Below, piece after piece: positions 1-8,351 of a DNA stretch of 64,000 bases. Below the pieces are notes generated by a model. That model was not told where the DNA came from. It saw only the letters and a list, made by a program, of their open reading frames with translations, and did not search any database. Location: positions 1,564,001-1,628,000 of the forward strand of contig NZ_CP053346.1 of the NCBI RefSeq assembly GCF_013113735.1. The letters run 5' to 3'. Numbering within the stretch: position 1 is the stretch's first letter; every line of letters starts with the position of its first letter. Made by a program: the position numbers and the translations under genes. The DNA is from Sphingomonas sp. AP4-R1 (GTDB lineage Bacteria > Pseudomonadota > Alphaproteobacteria > Sphingomonadales > Sphingomonadaceae).

Positions 1-3
1 GCC

Positions 4-1371
4 ATGGATTTTTCCCGCCGCGATTTCGCGAAGCTGCTGGCCGGCGCCGGCGTGAGCGCCGCTTTCTGCCAGCTCGGCCGGTCGGCCGCGATCGCCGCCC
101 CGGTTTCGGGCTACAAGGCGATGGTCGGCATCTTCCTGTTCGGCGGCAATGACGGCTGGAACATGGTCGTGCCGACCGACTCCACCCGCTACGCCGCTTA
201 TGCCGCCACGCGCGTGGCCAATATCGTGCTGCCGCAGGCCAATCTCACGCCGCTGGCGGGCAGCACTTACGGTCTCCACCCCTCGCTCGCGCCGCTGAAA
301 TCGGTGTGGGACGAGGGCGGGCTGAACGTGGTGCTGAATGCGGGCACCCTGTTCCAGCCGCTGACCAAGGCGCAGTATAACGCCAGCCCGAACCTGCGCC
401 CGGTCAACCTGATGAGCCATGCCGACGAGCAGGCGCACTGGCAGGGGCTGCGCGCGCGCGACATCAATGTCGACGGCTTCATGGGGCGCCTGAGCGATCG
501 GGCGGCGCAGGCCTCGATCCCGTCGCTGATCTCGTTCGGCGGCAGCCAGCTGGCGATGCTCGGCAAATCGACCTCGCCGCTGGTGCTTCCGTCATCGGGC
601 CTCGTCTCCCAATATGGCACGGCGGGCAATTCGGCCGACCCGGTCGTCTTCGCGCGCGCCAATGCCGTCTCCGCCTTCGCCGATGGCGCGGGGCAGGGCG
701 CGGTGACGCAGACGACCGCGACCGGGCTCAGCTCGGCTTACGCCCAGGCGGTGCAGGCGAACACGATCCTGTCCGCCACCAGCACGGTGGACCAATATTT
801 CACCAACCCGACGACGGGCGCGGCGCTCACCAGCGATGTCGCCCGCCAGCTGATGCGCGTGGCGCGGATGATCGAGGCGCGCAGCACATTGGGCCAGAGC
901 CGCCAGACCTTCTTCGTCACGCATGGCGGCTACGACACGCATGCCAACCAGATTTCGGTGCAGGGCGCGCTCTTCACCGATCTGGCCAATGCGATGCTGG
1001 GCTTCAACAAGGCGATGAAGGCGCTGGGCCTGAACGAGAACGTCACCTGCTTCACGATGAGCGATTTCGGCCGCGTCTATAAGGGCAATGCGCAGGGCGG
1101 CAGCGATCATGCGTGGGGCAACAACCATCTGGTGATGGGCGGCGCTCTGAAGCCCAAGCAGGTGATCGGCACCTATCCCTCGCAGGTGATGGGCGGGGTG
1201 GACGACGTCTCCAATGACGGGCGCTTCATCCCGACGATCAGCCAGGAGGAATATATCGGGGCGATCGCACGCTGGCATGGCGTGGCGGACGCGGACCTGC
1301 CCTACGTGTTCCCGAACTGGGCGACGTTCAATGGCGGCGGGCGCGGGCCTTTGGGGCTGTTTCAGGGGTAG
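4..1371 (+). CDS. Tat-exported DUF1501 family protein
   Basis: This is a 455-residue member of the DUF1501 family. The family is related to the sulfatase/alkaline-phosphatase fold and its biochemical role is not settled. The N-terminus has a twin-arginine signal (SRRDFAKLL followed by an Ala-rich hydrophobic stretch ending near residue 32), so the protein should be exported folded to the periplasm. The family hallmark GGNDGWNMVVP follows at about residue 47, and FTMSDFGR and HAWGNNHLVMGG, typical of the C-terminal half, are present. The start lies only three bases into the window, so upstream signals cannot be judged. In other genomes this gene usually follows a DUF1800 gene, which would lie just outside the window (inference). 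The reading frame looks intact and full length. Confidence 0.9.
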   Translation: MDFSRRDFAKLLAGAGVSAAFCQLGRSAAIAAPVSGYKAMVGIFLFGGNDGWNMVVPTDSTRYAAYAATRVANIVLPQANLTPLAGSTYGLHPSLAPLKSVWDEGGLNVVLNAGTLFQPLTKAQYNASPNLRPVNLMSHADEQAHWQGLRARDINVDGFMGRLSDRAAQASIPSLISFGGSQLAMLGKSTSPLVLPSSGLVSQYGTAGNSADPVVFARANAVSAFADGAGQGAVTQTTATGLSSAYAQAVQANTILSATSTVDQYFTNPTTGAALTSDVARQLMRVARMIEARSTLGQSRQTFFVTHGGYDTHANQISVQGALFTDLANAMLGFNKAMKALGLNENVTCFTMSDFGRVYKGNAQGGSDHAWGNNHLVMGGALKPKQVIGTYPSQVMGGVDDVSNDGRFIPTISQEEYIGAIARWHGVADADLPYVFPNWATFNGGGRGPLGLFQG

Positions 1372-1389
1372 CCCTCCGACGAAAATCAC

Positions 1390-1465
1390 CATCGTCATTC
1401 CCGCGAACGCGGGAACCCAGCAGCAACCGTTGAGCTGGGTTCCCGCGTTCGCGGGAATGACGATG
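1390..1465. repeat. REP-like inverted repeat (31-bp perfect arms)
   Basis: Two 31-base arms (1390-1420 and 1435-1465) are exact reverse complements around a 14-base loop. Each arm contains its own small palindrome, CCCGCGAACGCGGG. The element fills the gap between the DUF1501 gene and cvpA. It resembles dispersed extragenic palindromes of sphingomonads and could also end transcription of the upstream gene, although it has no T-tract. Confidence 0.85.
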
Positions 1466-1530
1466 GGAGTGGAGTGAGCGAGGCCAACGCCCCTCGCCAT
1501 ACCGCCGCCCCCGCGTTAGGAGCGGGGGCG

Positions 1531-2079
1531 ATGACCACGCTCGACATCCTCGTCCTCCTGCTGCTCGGCGGCGGCGCGATTCTGGGGGGATTGCGCGGAT
1601 TCGTGAGCGAGGTGCTGTCGCTGTTCGCGTGGGGCTTCGCGATCTTCGCGCTGAAGATGCTCCATACGCCCGCCACGAAATTCCTGGCCCCGCTCATCGG
1701 ATCGGGCGGCGGTGCCGCCGTCGTCGCCTTCGTCTTCATCTTCGGCCTCGTCTTCTTCGGCGGGCGGATCGTGGCGGACATGGTCGGCAGGCGGACGCGC
1801 AGCTCGGTGCTGGGGCCGATCGACCGGCTGCTGGGCTTCGGCTTCGGCGCCCTCAAAGGCCTGCTGATCGCCACCGTCGCCTATCTGGGCATCAACCTCG
1901 TCTACGACGTGTGGGCGGGCAAGGACGCCCAGCGGCCCGAATGGCTGCGCACCTCGCGCACCTATCCGCTGCTGAGCGCGAGCGGGCGGGCGATCATCGA
2001 ATTCGTGCATGTGCGCCGCGGCGATACGACCAAGCAGGATTATCGGCTGGACAATGCCCAGTCGAACGGCGCGGTCTGA
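1531..2079 (+). CDS. cvpA: CvpA family inner-membrane protein
   Basis: This 182-residue protein has the CvpA (colicin V production) layout. Four hydrophobic segments span the first ~130 residues, with the family-typical LLLGGGAILGGLRGFVSEV start and a GPIDRLLGFGFGALKGLL segment, followed by a polar C-terminal tail. CvpA proteins are inner-membrane proteins linked to envelope homeostasis and toxin export; their exact function is unclear. The ATG at 1531 is chosen because it begins directly at the first membrane segment. A GTG at 1474 would add 19 residues unlike the family and would start close to the repeat. The stop overlaps the start of the NifU-like gene (TGATG), and the gene heads a tightly packed run of five. 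Confidence 0.88.
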   Translation: MTTLDILVLLLLGGGAILGGLRGFVSEVLSLFAWGFAIFALKMLHTPATKFLAPLIGSGGGAAVVAFVFIFGLVFFGGRIVADMVGRRTRSSVLGPIDRLLGFGFGALKGLLIATVAYLGINLVYDVWAGKDAQRPEWLRTSRTYPLLSASGRAIIEFVHVRRGDTTKQDYRLDNAQSNGAV

Positions 2080-2519
2080 TGGCGGCGGCGACCCTCTATA
2101 ACGCGACGATCCTGCGGCTGGCGGCGAGCATCCCGCATCACGAGAGGCTGGCCGAACCCCAGGGCACGAGCGAGCGGCGCTCGCCCGTCTGCGGCAGCCG
2201 CGTGACGGTGGACGTGGCGCTGGACGGCGAGGGGCGGATCGCGGAGATCGGCCTGCTGGTGCGCGCCTGCGCGCTGGGGCAGGCCTCGGCCTCGCTGATG
2301 AGCGCCCACGCAATCGGCCGCAACGAGCCGGAGCTGGCGGAGGCGCGCGACGCGCTGACCGCCTATCTCGCGGTCGAGCGGGACGATCCCGGCGCGTGGC
2401 CCGGCCTGGAGATTTTCGAACCGGCGCGCGCGCACAGCGCCCGCCACGCCTCGATCCGCCTCGCCTTCGAGGCGGTGGCCGAGGCGGTGGCGCAGGCGCG
2501 TCGGGCGGACGCGGCATGA
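2079..2519 (+). CDS. NifU-like iron-sulfur cluster assembly scaffold protein
   Basis: This 146-residue cytoplasmic protein resembles the NifU/IscU N-terminal scaffold family, which holds nascent Fe-S clusters. It has an early Cys (SPVCGSRVTVDVALD) and a second one in the RACALGQASASLM segment, where IscU-type proteins carry a ligand. A third canonical cysteine is not obvious. The divergent form seen in alphaproteobacteria next to cvpA fits best. The ATG overlaps the cvpA stop by one base, and its own stop overlaps the Kef gene by four (ATGA), so translational coupling is likely. Cluster binding is inferred only from family resemblance. Confidence 0.75.
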   Translation: MAAATLYNATILRLAASIPHHERLAEPQGTSERRSPVCGSRVTVDVALDGEGRIAEIGLLVRACALGQASASLMSAHAIGRNEPELAEARDALTAYLAVERDDPGAWPGLEIFEPARAHSARHASIRLAFEAVAEAVAQARRADAA

Positions 2520-4285
2520 CGGAGGAAAGCATTCGCGACGGCATCGTGATGCTCGGCGCGGCGCTGGCGCTGGTGCTGCTGTTCCGCCGGCTGGGGCTGG
2601 GCGCCACGCTGGGCTATCTCATCGCGGGCGCGATCATCGGCCCGCATGGTCTGCATCTGGTGGGCGATGCCGAAGGCAAGATCGGCGTCGCGGAACTGGG
2701 CATCACCTTGCTGCTGTTCGTGGTGGGGCTGGAACTCAATCTGACCCGACTGTGGCGGCTGCGGCGCGACATCTTCGGCTTCGGGGCGGTGCAGGTGGTG
2801 GCGTGCGGCGTCGCGCTCTCCGCGATCGTCTTCTATTTCACCGGCTTCTCGATGGCGGCCGCGATCGCGCTGGGCCTGCCTCTGGCGCTGTCCTCCACCG
2901 CGCAGGTGCTGCCGATGCTGCAGTCGGCCGGGCGCCTGAACACGCCGTTCGGCGAGCGGGCCTTCTCGATCCTGCTGTTCCAGGACCTCTCGATCGTGCC
3001 GCTGATCACGATCATCGCGGCGCTGAGCCGGGCGCCGGCCGATCCGTCCGCGCCGCCGGGCTGGCTGCTCGCCGTCTATACGGTGGTGGCGGTGGTCGGG
3101 CTGATCGCGGTCGGCCGCTATGCGCTCAATCCCCTGTTCCGGCTGATCGGGCGGCTGGGCGAGCGCGAACTGTTCGTGGCGGCGGGGCTCTTCACCGTGC
3201 TCGCGGCGGCGGGGGTGATGGACTATTTCCACCTCTCGACGGCGCTCGGCGCGTTCGTCGCGGGCGTGATGCTGGCCGACAGCCCCTATCGGCACGAGCT
3301 GGAGGCGGATGTCGATCCGTTCCGCACGATCCTGCTCGGCCTGTTCTTCGTCGCGATCGGCATGATGCTGGATCTGCACGCGATCGCCGAGCGGCCCCTG
3401 TTCGTGATCGGGCTGGCGATCGCGGTGGTCGTCATGAAATCGACGATCATCTACGGGATCGGGCGCCTGTTCCGCCTGCCGCATCGCCAGTCGGTCGCGC
3501 TCGGTTTGCTGCTGAGCCAGGGCGGCGAATTCGGCTTCGTGCTGTTCGGGCAGGCGCAGGCGGCGATGCTGGTCGCGCCCGAGGCGGCGAGCCTGCTGGG
3601 CGCGGTGGTGACGCTCTCGATGGCGACCACGCCGTTCCTGATAATGATCGCGCGCCGCTTCTACGAGGCGCGGGTCGATGCCGGTTCGCACGCCGAGCTG
3701 GAGGGGCTGGACGGCGGCGCCAAGCCGAGCGCGATCATCGTCGGCTACGGGCGCTTCGGCCAGACCGTGGCGCAGATGCTGATGGCGGCGGATTTCGAGA
3801 CGACGATCATCGATTCGGATGCGGAGATGATCGATGTCGCCGCCCGCTTCGGCCTGAAGGTCTATTATGGCGACGGCACGCGGCTGGACCTGCTGAAGCA
3901 GGCCAATGCCAAGGATGCGCGCGCGATCGTGTTCGCGATGGACAAGGATCAGCTGAGCCGGGAGGAATTGCAGCTGGCGCTGAAGACGTTCCGCCAGGCC
4001 TCGATCTTCGTGCGCGCTTATGATCGGCGGGCGCTGATCGAATATAAGGATCTGGATACGGCGGACGTGATCCGCGAGGTGTTCGAATCCGCGGTGGTGA
4101 TGGGCCGCCGCGCGCTTTCTTCGCTGGGCGTGGACGATCAGAAGGTGGCCGAGATCGAGGCGGCGTATCGCACCAAGGACAAGGCGCGTCTGCGGATCCA
4201 GCTGGAAAAGGGCCTGTTCGCGGAAGAGGCCCGGTCGATCGCATTCTCATCCTCCCCTCCGCCCGGCGAGCAGCGCGCGCCATGA
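2516..4285 (+). CDS. Kef-type K+/H+ antiporter (CPA2 family, RCK domain)
   Basis: This 589-residue protein belongs to the monovalent cation:proton antiporter-2 family. It would move K+ out in exchange for H+ across the inner membrane. The first ~390 residues hold about a dozen membrane segments, with typical stretches ALSSTAQVLPML, LLFQDLSIVPL and LLLSQGGEFGFVLFG. A cytoplasmic RCK_N domain follows, beginning with the Rossmann nucleotide loop IIVGYGRFGQT at about residue 400. It is close to KefB/KefC in layout, but I cannot tell which. The ATG at 2516 overlaps the previous gene by four bases; the frame is open further upstream, but that part would overlap the NifU-like gene. It overlaps the DUF423 gene by four bases at its end. 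Confidence 0.92.
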   Translation: MTEESIRDGIVMLGAALALVLLFRRLGLGATLGYLIAGAIIGPHGLHLVGDAEGKIGVAELGITLLLFVVGLELNLTRLWRLRRDIFGFGAVQVVACGVALSAIVFYFTGFSMAAAIALGLPLALSSTAQVLPMLQSAGRLNTPFGERAFSILLFQDLSIVPLITIIAALSRAPADPSAPPGWLLAVYTVVAVVGLIAVGRYALNPLFRLIGRLGERELFVAAGLFTVLAAAGVMDYFHLSTALGAFVAGVMLADSPYRHELEADVDPFRTILLGLFFVAIGMMLDLHAIAERPLFVIGLAIAVVVMKSTIIYGIGRLFRLPHRQSVALGLLLSQGGEFGFVLFGQAQAAMLVAPEAASLLGAVVTLSMATTPFLIMIARRFYEARVDAGSHAELEGLDGGAKPSAIIVGYGRFGQTVAQMLMAADFETTIIDSDAEMIDVAARFGLKVYYGDGTRLDLLKQANAKDARAIVFAMDKDQLSREELQLALKTFRQASIFVRAYDRRALIEYKDLDTADVIREVFESAVVMGRRALSSLGVDDQKVAEIEAAYRTKDKARLRIQLEKGLFAEEARSIAFSSSPPPGEQRAP

Positions 4286-4614
4286 GCCTGCCCCTGATCG
4301 GTCGGCTGGCGGCGCTCTCCGGTGCGGTGGCGGTGGCGGCCGGCGCCTATGGCGCGCACGGAGCGACGGGCGTGGCGGCCGAATGGCTGAAGACGGGTGC
4401 CGTCTATGAGATGGTGCATGCCGTCGCCGTGCTGGCGCTCGCGCTGGCGGGCATGGCCGGGATCGGCGCGTGGGCGATGCTGGGCGGCAGCGCGATCTTC
4501 GCGGGCACGCTCTATGCGATGGCGCTGGGCGCGCCGCACATCTTGGGCGCCGTCACCCCGCTGGGTGGCCTGGGCATTATCGCGGGCTGGCTGTTCGTCG
4601 CCTTGCGACGCTGA
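4282..4614 (+). CDS. DUF423 family small membrane protein
   Basis: This 110-residue protein has about four hydrophobic segments and the DUF423 signature: an N-terminal glycine-rich helix running into GAYGAHG, then a VYEMVHAVAVLAL segment and a C-terminal TPLGGLGIIAGWL. DUF423 proteins are small integral inner-membrane proteins of unknown function. Start and stop overlap the neighbouring genes (ATGA with Kef, TGATG with the next gene), which places it in the same transcript. Confidence 0.88.
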   Translation: MSLPLIGRLAALSGAVAVAAGAYGAHGATGVAAEWLKTGAVYEMVHAVAVLALALAGMAGIGAWAMLGGSAIFAGTLYAMALGAPHILGAVTPLGGLGIIAGWLFVALRR

Positions 4615-5465
4615 TGGGCTTGCGTCTGTATCAGCGGCTGGTGGAGCCGGTGCTGGCGCTCGCGCTCCGCAGGAAGCGGCTGGCGGCGCTCGGCTTCGAC
4701 GGGGCCGTGCCCGAAATCGCGATCGACTGGCGGCGGCCCGCCGACTGCCGCGAGCCCTGCCCGCTGGTGAAGGATCCGACGCCGCGCCTGATCGAGCGTT
4801 ACGTCTCGCCGCGTGCCGGCGCGAACGAGCGCACGCGGCTGATGCCGATGGTGATCGATCTGGCGGATTATCCCGACGCGAAGGCGTTCGACGCGACGCT
4901 CAAGGCGCGCTCCTCGCGCACGTTGCCCAAGATCCGCAAGGCGGAGCGGGCGGGCTATGCGGCGCGGCCCTTCCTCATCCAGAACCACGTGCATGACGTG
5001 CACGCGATCCGCACCTCGATGCGAATGCGGTCGGCGGGGCCGGTGCTGGATTACTGGTTTCTGAAACCCGAGCATATCGCCACCCCCGCGACCGAGCTTT
5101 ACCAGTTCGGCTGGCCGACCTGCCCGATGCACTGGATCATCTGGTGGGGCGTGTTCCTGCCCGAGCCCGGCCACAAACAAGGCGAGGTGGAGGTGGGCGA
5201 GCGGCTGGTGGCGTTCGTGAAGATGTGGCGGATGGGCGATATCGGCCATTACACCGAGATCATGGGCCACAAGGACCATCTGGATCAGGGCGTGATGCAA
5301 CTGCTCCACCGCGCGATCACGCAGGCGGCGATCGCGGGCGAGGCCGAGGCGATGCGGGGCATGCGCGTGCTGCTCTACGGCGCGTTGGAGCATGGCCGGC
5401 CGGGCCTGCTGACGTGGAAGAAGCGCGGGGGGTTCAGGCCGGCGCGATTGGTGGGAGCGGACTGA
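4614..5465 (+). CDS. unknown protein, possibly a GNAT/FemAB-like acyltransferase
   Basis: I do not recognise this 283-residue protein with certainty. It has no signal peptide or clear membrane segment. Two stretches recall FemAB/GNAT-type acyltransferases: a basic TLPKIRKAERAGY motif near the middle, and a C-terminal LVAFVKMWRMGDIGHYTEIM run followed by GHKDHLDQGVMQLLH, which resembles the acceptor side of that fold. It also has several Trp and His residues (CPMHWIIWWGV). Its ATG overlaps the stop of DUF423 by one base, so it is the last gene of the cvpA run. The acyltransferase idea is an inference from motif appearance only. Confidence 0.6.
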   Translation: MGLRLYQRLVEPVLALALRRKRLAALGFDGAVPEIAIDWRRPADCREPCPLVKDPTPRLIERYVSPRAGANERTRLMPMVIDLADYPDAKAFDATLKARSSRTLPKIRKAERAGYAARPFLIQNHVHDVHAIRTSMRMRSAGPVLDYWFLKPEHIATPATELYQFGWPTCPMHWIIWWGVFLPEPGHKQGEVEVGERLVAFVKMWRMGDIGHYTEIMGHKDHLDQGVMQLLHRAITQAAIAGEAEAMRGMRVLLYGALEHGRPGLLTWKKRGGFRPARLVGAD

Positions 5466-5540
5466 TTTCGAGGCGTCTGGCCCCGGCGTGAGTCCGTCGT
5501 CCGTCAAGCCTGTGCCATGCTGCCGATCGCGGGTTGCCTG

Positions 5541-5568
5541 CTGCCCGGCGGGTGGCCCCACCGGGCAG
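5541..5568 (-). terminator. GC-rich hairpin after the PEP-CTERM gene
   Basis: CTGCCCGGCGGG (5541-5552) can pair with CCCACCGGGCAG (5557-5568) with one mismatch, forming a strong 12-bp stem. It lies a few bases past the minus-strand stop at 5577 and also sits after the plus-strand gene ending at 5465, so it could serve both. There is no T-tract, so intrinsic termination is not certain. Confidence 0.45.
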
Positions 5569-5576
5569 TAAAGACG

Positions 5577-6182
5577 TCAACCCTTGGCGAAGCGGACCGT
5601 GGTTCGCCGGCGCATCGCGGCGCCGAGCAGGCCGAAGCCCGCCACCATCATCGCCCAGCTGGCCGGCTCGGGGACTGCGGACGGCGCCGCCTGGCCGATA
5701 TGCAGCGAGATCGAATCGGCCGCCGACGTGTAGGTGTAATTGCCGACGATCAGTTCCATGCTGGCGATCGTGAGGAACGTGTAGGTGGCGGCCGAATTGA
5801 CCGCACCGCCGCTCACGAAACCGAGCGGCAGGAAGATCTGCATCGGGGTGAAGCCGGTGTTGAAACCGAACGCCGTGCCCGTGCCACCTGACGTGGACGT
5901 GTTGAGCTGGCTGCCGAATATGCTCGGCCCGGTAAAGCCGGTGTAGCCCTCAATGGTCTGCCCGGCCTGCCCCACGAACAGGAAGGCATTATCCCGCCCG
6001 CGCACCGTATTGCCGCTCGTCCGCTGTACGCCGGTAGAAACAAGGCCCGTCAGGTCGAGCGTGCCGATCACCTGCATGAGTACGCCGCCACTCGTCTGGC
6101 TGACATAGATATCGACGGCAGCATCGGCGGCCGTGCTGGTGAGCGCCAGCGCGGTGGCAGCAGCGAGAATAGCAATTTTCAC
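5577..6182 (-). CDS. secreted PEPxxWA-CTERM sorting-signal protein
   Basis: This 201-residue protein has a Sec signal peptide (VKIAILAAATALALTSTAADA) and ends with the sorting signal PEPASWAMMVAGFGLLGA followed by AMRRR. That signal is the alphaproteobacterial PEPxxWA-CTERM form processed by exosortase-type systems. The mature part is Ser/Thr/Gly-rich with no known domain. The GTG at 6182 is preferred: it begins the signal peptide and follows a strong GGGGGGAG ribosome site. An ATG 28 codons upstream would add an unlikely leader. No exosortase or polysaccharide genes are adjacent, so the gene stands alone and its cargo role is unknown. Confidence 0.8.
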   Translation of the reverse strand: MKIAILAAATALALTSTAADAAVDIYVSQTSGGVLMQVIGTLDLTGLVSTGVQRTSGNTVRGRDNAFLFVGQAGQTIEGYTGFTGPSIFGSQLNTSTSGGTGTAFGFNTGFTPMQIFLPLGFVSGGAVNSAATYTFLTIASMELIVGNYTYTSAADSISLHIGQAAPSAVPEPASWAMMVAGFGLLGAAMRRRTTVRFAKG

Positions 6183-6424
6183 GTATGTTCTCCCCCCTTG
6201 AATCGGCCGCATTCGATGGTCGATCCCCAGCAGGGCTAACAGATAGTTAGCAAAAATAAAGCGCAACTATTGAGCGCGGTTAAAATCCGAATAGCGGCAC
6301 TGTACTTGAACAGGATTTATACTGCCGAATCGGCCTTATCATTCTCATCTAAACAGGCGGGCCGATTTCCTTTTCGCGAGGGCGTGGCGCGTTCCGGCCC
6401 GTGCTTGCGACGACGGATACCGAT

Positions 6425-7528
6425 TTAGCGTTCCCCATCCAGAAAACGCGCCACCTCGGCCAGATCGACATCCTTGGCGAGGAAGGTCTGGCCGATGCCG
6501 CGCGCGAGCAGGAAGGGGAGCTTGCCGCCTTCCATCTTCTTGTCGTGCGCCATGTGGGCGACGAGCGTCGCGCCGTCCGTATCGACATGCGCCTCCGACA
6601 GCGTGGAGGGCAGGCCGGAGCGGGCGAGATGGAAGCCGACGCGGGCGGCATCCTCCTCGCTGCACAGCCCTTGCGCGGCCGAGAAGCGAAAGGCGAGCGC
6701 CGTGCCGCAGGCGACCGCCTCACCGTGCAGCAGCACGTCCGAGAAACCCGTCTCGGCCTCGAGCGCGTGGCCGAACGTATGGCCGAGATTGAGGAGGGCG
6801 CGGCGGCCGCTCGTCTCGCGCTCGTCCTCGGCGACGATGCGCGCCTTGGAGGCGACCGAATAAGCGATCGCCTCGGTCAGCGCGGCGGGGTCGCCCGCCA
6901 GCACGTCGTCGCCGTGCGTCTCGCACCAGTCGAAGAAGGCGGCATCGTCGATCAGGCCGTATTTGACGACCTCGGCATAGCCGGCGCGCAGCTCGCGCGG
7001 GGGGAGGGTGGCGAGGACGGCGGGATCGATCAGCACCATGTCCGGCTGGTGGAAGGCCCCGACCAGATTCTTGCCGGCCGCGCTGTTGATCGCGGTCTTG
7101 CCGCCGACCGAGCTGTCCACCTGCGCGAGCAGGCTGGTGGGGATCTGCACGAAGCCGCAGCCGCGCTTCAGGATGCTGGCCGCGAAGCCGACGAGATCGC
7201 CGATCACGCCGCCGCCGAAGGCGACGATCCGGTCGCTGCGCTCCACGCCCAGATCGATCAGCCGATCGGTGAGCCGCTCCAGCATCGCCCAGCTCTTGGT
7301 GCCTTCACCGGCCGGCAGGATGATCGTCTCGAGCGCGATGCCATCCAGCCCGGCGGCGAGCGCGGGCAATTGGGCGGCGGCGACAGTCTCGTCCGCGACG
7401 ATGACGAGGCGCCCGCCGCGCGCAAAGCGGCCGATATGGGTGGAGGCCTGAGCCAGCAGGCCCGATTCGATGAGGATCGGATAGCTGCGGTCGCCCAGTC
7501 CGACCGTGATTTCCTTCATGCGACCCAT
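6425..7528 (-). CDS. aroB: 3-dehydroquinate synthase
   Basis: AroB converts DAHP to 3-dehydroquinate, the second step of the shikimate pathway, in the cytoplasm using NAD and a divalent metal. The 367-residue length is normal. The NAD-binding FGGGVIGDLVGFAAS, the conserved IPTSLLAQVDSSVGGKTAIN run and the metal-site LNLGHTFGHALE are all present. It follows aroK with an 18-base gap on the same strand, the usual aroKB arrangement. A second ATG three codons in (MKEITVGLG) could be the true start. Nothing looks unusual. Confidence 0.97.
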   Translation of the reverse strand: MGRMKEITVGLGDRSYPILIESGLLAQASTHIGRFARGGRLVIVADETVAAAQLPALAAGLDGIALETIILPAGEGTKSWAMLERLTDRLIDLGVERSDRIVAFGGGVIGDLVGFAASILKRGCGFVQIPTSLLAQVDSSVGGKTAINSAAGKNLVGAFHQPDMVLIDPAVLATLPPRELRAGYAEVVKYGLIDDAAFFDWCETHGDDVLAGDPAALTEAIAYSVASKARIVAEDERETSGRRALLNLGHTFGHALEAETGFSDVLLHGEAVACGTALAFRFSAAQGLCSEEDAARVGFHLARSGLPSTLSEAHVDTDGATLVAHMAHDKKMEGGKLPFLLARGIGQTFLAKDVDLAEVARFLDGER

Positions 7529-7546
7529 GCCCTCACATCAATGCTT

Positions 7547-8086
7547 TCACGCCAATGCTTTTACGATCGCCTCGACCGCCGCCGAATGGGGCAGGGGCTG
7601 GCTTTTGATATGGATGTGCGCCTGCGCGTAGATCGGATTGCGGATCGCGGCGAGATCGGCCAGCGCCTCGCGCGGATCGCGGCCGTTGAGCAGGGGGCGG
7701 GAGCCGGGACGGCGGCGGACGCGATCGGCCAGCACATCGATATCGGCATCCAGCCACACGGCGGTGGCGCGATCCAGGATCAGCCCGCGCGTGACCTCGT
7801 TCATGAACGCGCCGCCGCCCGTGGCGATCACCTTGGGCCGCCCCTCGATCAGGCGCGCGATCACGCGCCGCTCGCCCGCGCGGAACTCGGCTTCGCCATA
7901 GCGCGCGAAAATCTCGCTGATCGACAGGCCGGCGGCGCTTTCGATCTCGTGATCGGAATCGACGAAGGGCAGGCCGAGCCGGCCGCTCAGCCTCTTGCCG
8001 ATCGTGGATTTGCCGACGCCCATCAATCCGACGAGGACGACCGAACGGTCTGCCGCATGGCGGCGGGCTGCAGGGACTGCGGACAT
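7547..8086 (-). CDS. aroK: shikimate kinase
   Basis: AroK phosphorylates shikimate with ATP. The Walker A motif GLMGVGKST lies near residue 20. The shikimate-binding DSDHEIE and ATGGGAFMNE motifs and the lid-region RPLLNGRDPRE are also present. The ATG at 8086 gives a 179-residue protein with a short leader. An upstream ATG 12 codons earlier is possible but adds no family-like sequence. The gene is directly upstream of aroB on the same strand, so both belong to one shikimate operon. Confidence 0.95.
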   Translation of the reverse strand: MSAVPAARRHAADRSVVLVGLMGVGKSTIGKRLSGRLGLPFVDSDHEIESAAGLSISEIFARYGEAEFRAGERRVIARLIEGRPKVIATGGGAFMNEVTRGLILDRATAVWLDADIDVLADRVRRRPGSRPLLNGRDPREALADLAAIRNPIYAQAHIHIKSQPLPHSAAVEAIVKALA

Positions 8087-8213
8087 GGCGGGGGCTATAC
8101 ACAGCCGCCCCGCCTCGGGCAAAAGCCCCCTGCGTGGCGCCCGGAGGCGCCGTCGAACTGGTAAAGTGCGCCGCGATGCGATCCATCAGGATCGGCATCC
8201 GGCGATGGGAGAT

Positions 8214-8351
8214 ATGATGCCGCGTCCGCTTTTGATCCTGATCGTGCTGATCGTTATCCTCGCAGGGGGGCTGTTCGCGCTCGCCTCGCTCGATCGCGAA
8301 GTGCCGCAGGTGCGGGTCGAACGGCCGCTCAGCAATGAAGCGGCCAAGTAA
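8214..8351 (+). CDS. tiny single-pass membrane protein
   Basis: This is a 45-residue reading frame with one hydrophobic helix (LLILIVLIVILAGGLFALA) and a short polar tail (DREVPQVRVERPLSNEAAK), giving an N-in anchor with a periplasmic tail. A GGGAGA stretch stands just upstream of the paired ATGs at 8214/8217; ATG 8205 would add three residues. Its 3' end overlaps the start of the next gene by 17 bases, which suggests coupling. Family and function are unknown. Confidence 0.6.
   Translation: MMPRPLLILIVLIVILAGGLFALASLDREVPQVRVERPLSNEAAK

Noticed and set aside
1474-1530. GTG start at 1474 for cvpA
   Set aside because: The extra 19 residues are unlike CvpA proteins, and the codon lies next to the inverted repeat; the ATG at 1531 begins at the first membrane helix.
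2363-3691. A 442-codon open frame on the minus strand across the Kef gene
   Set aside because: Its product is dominated by Arg, Gln, His and Asp, typical for antisense frames of membrane-protein genes in GC-rich DNA, with no recognisable domain.
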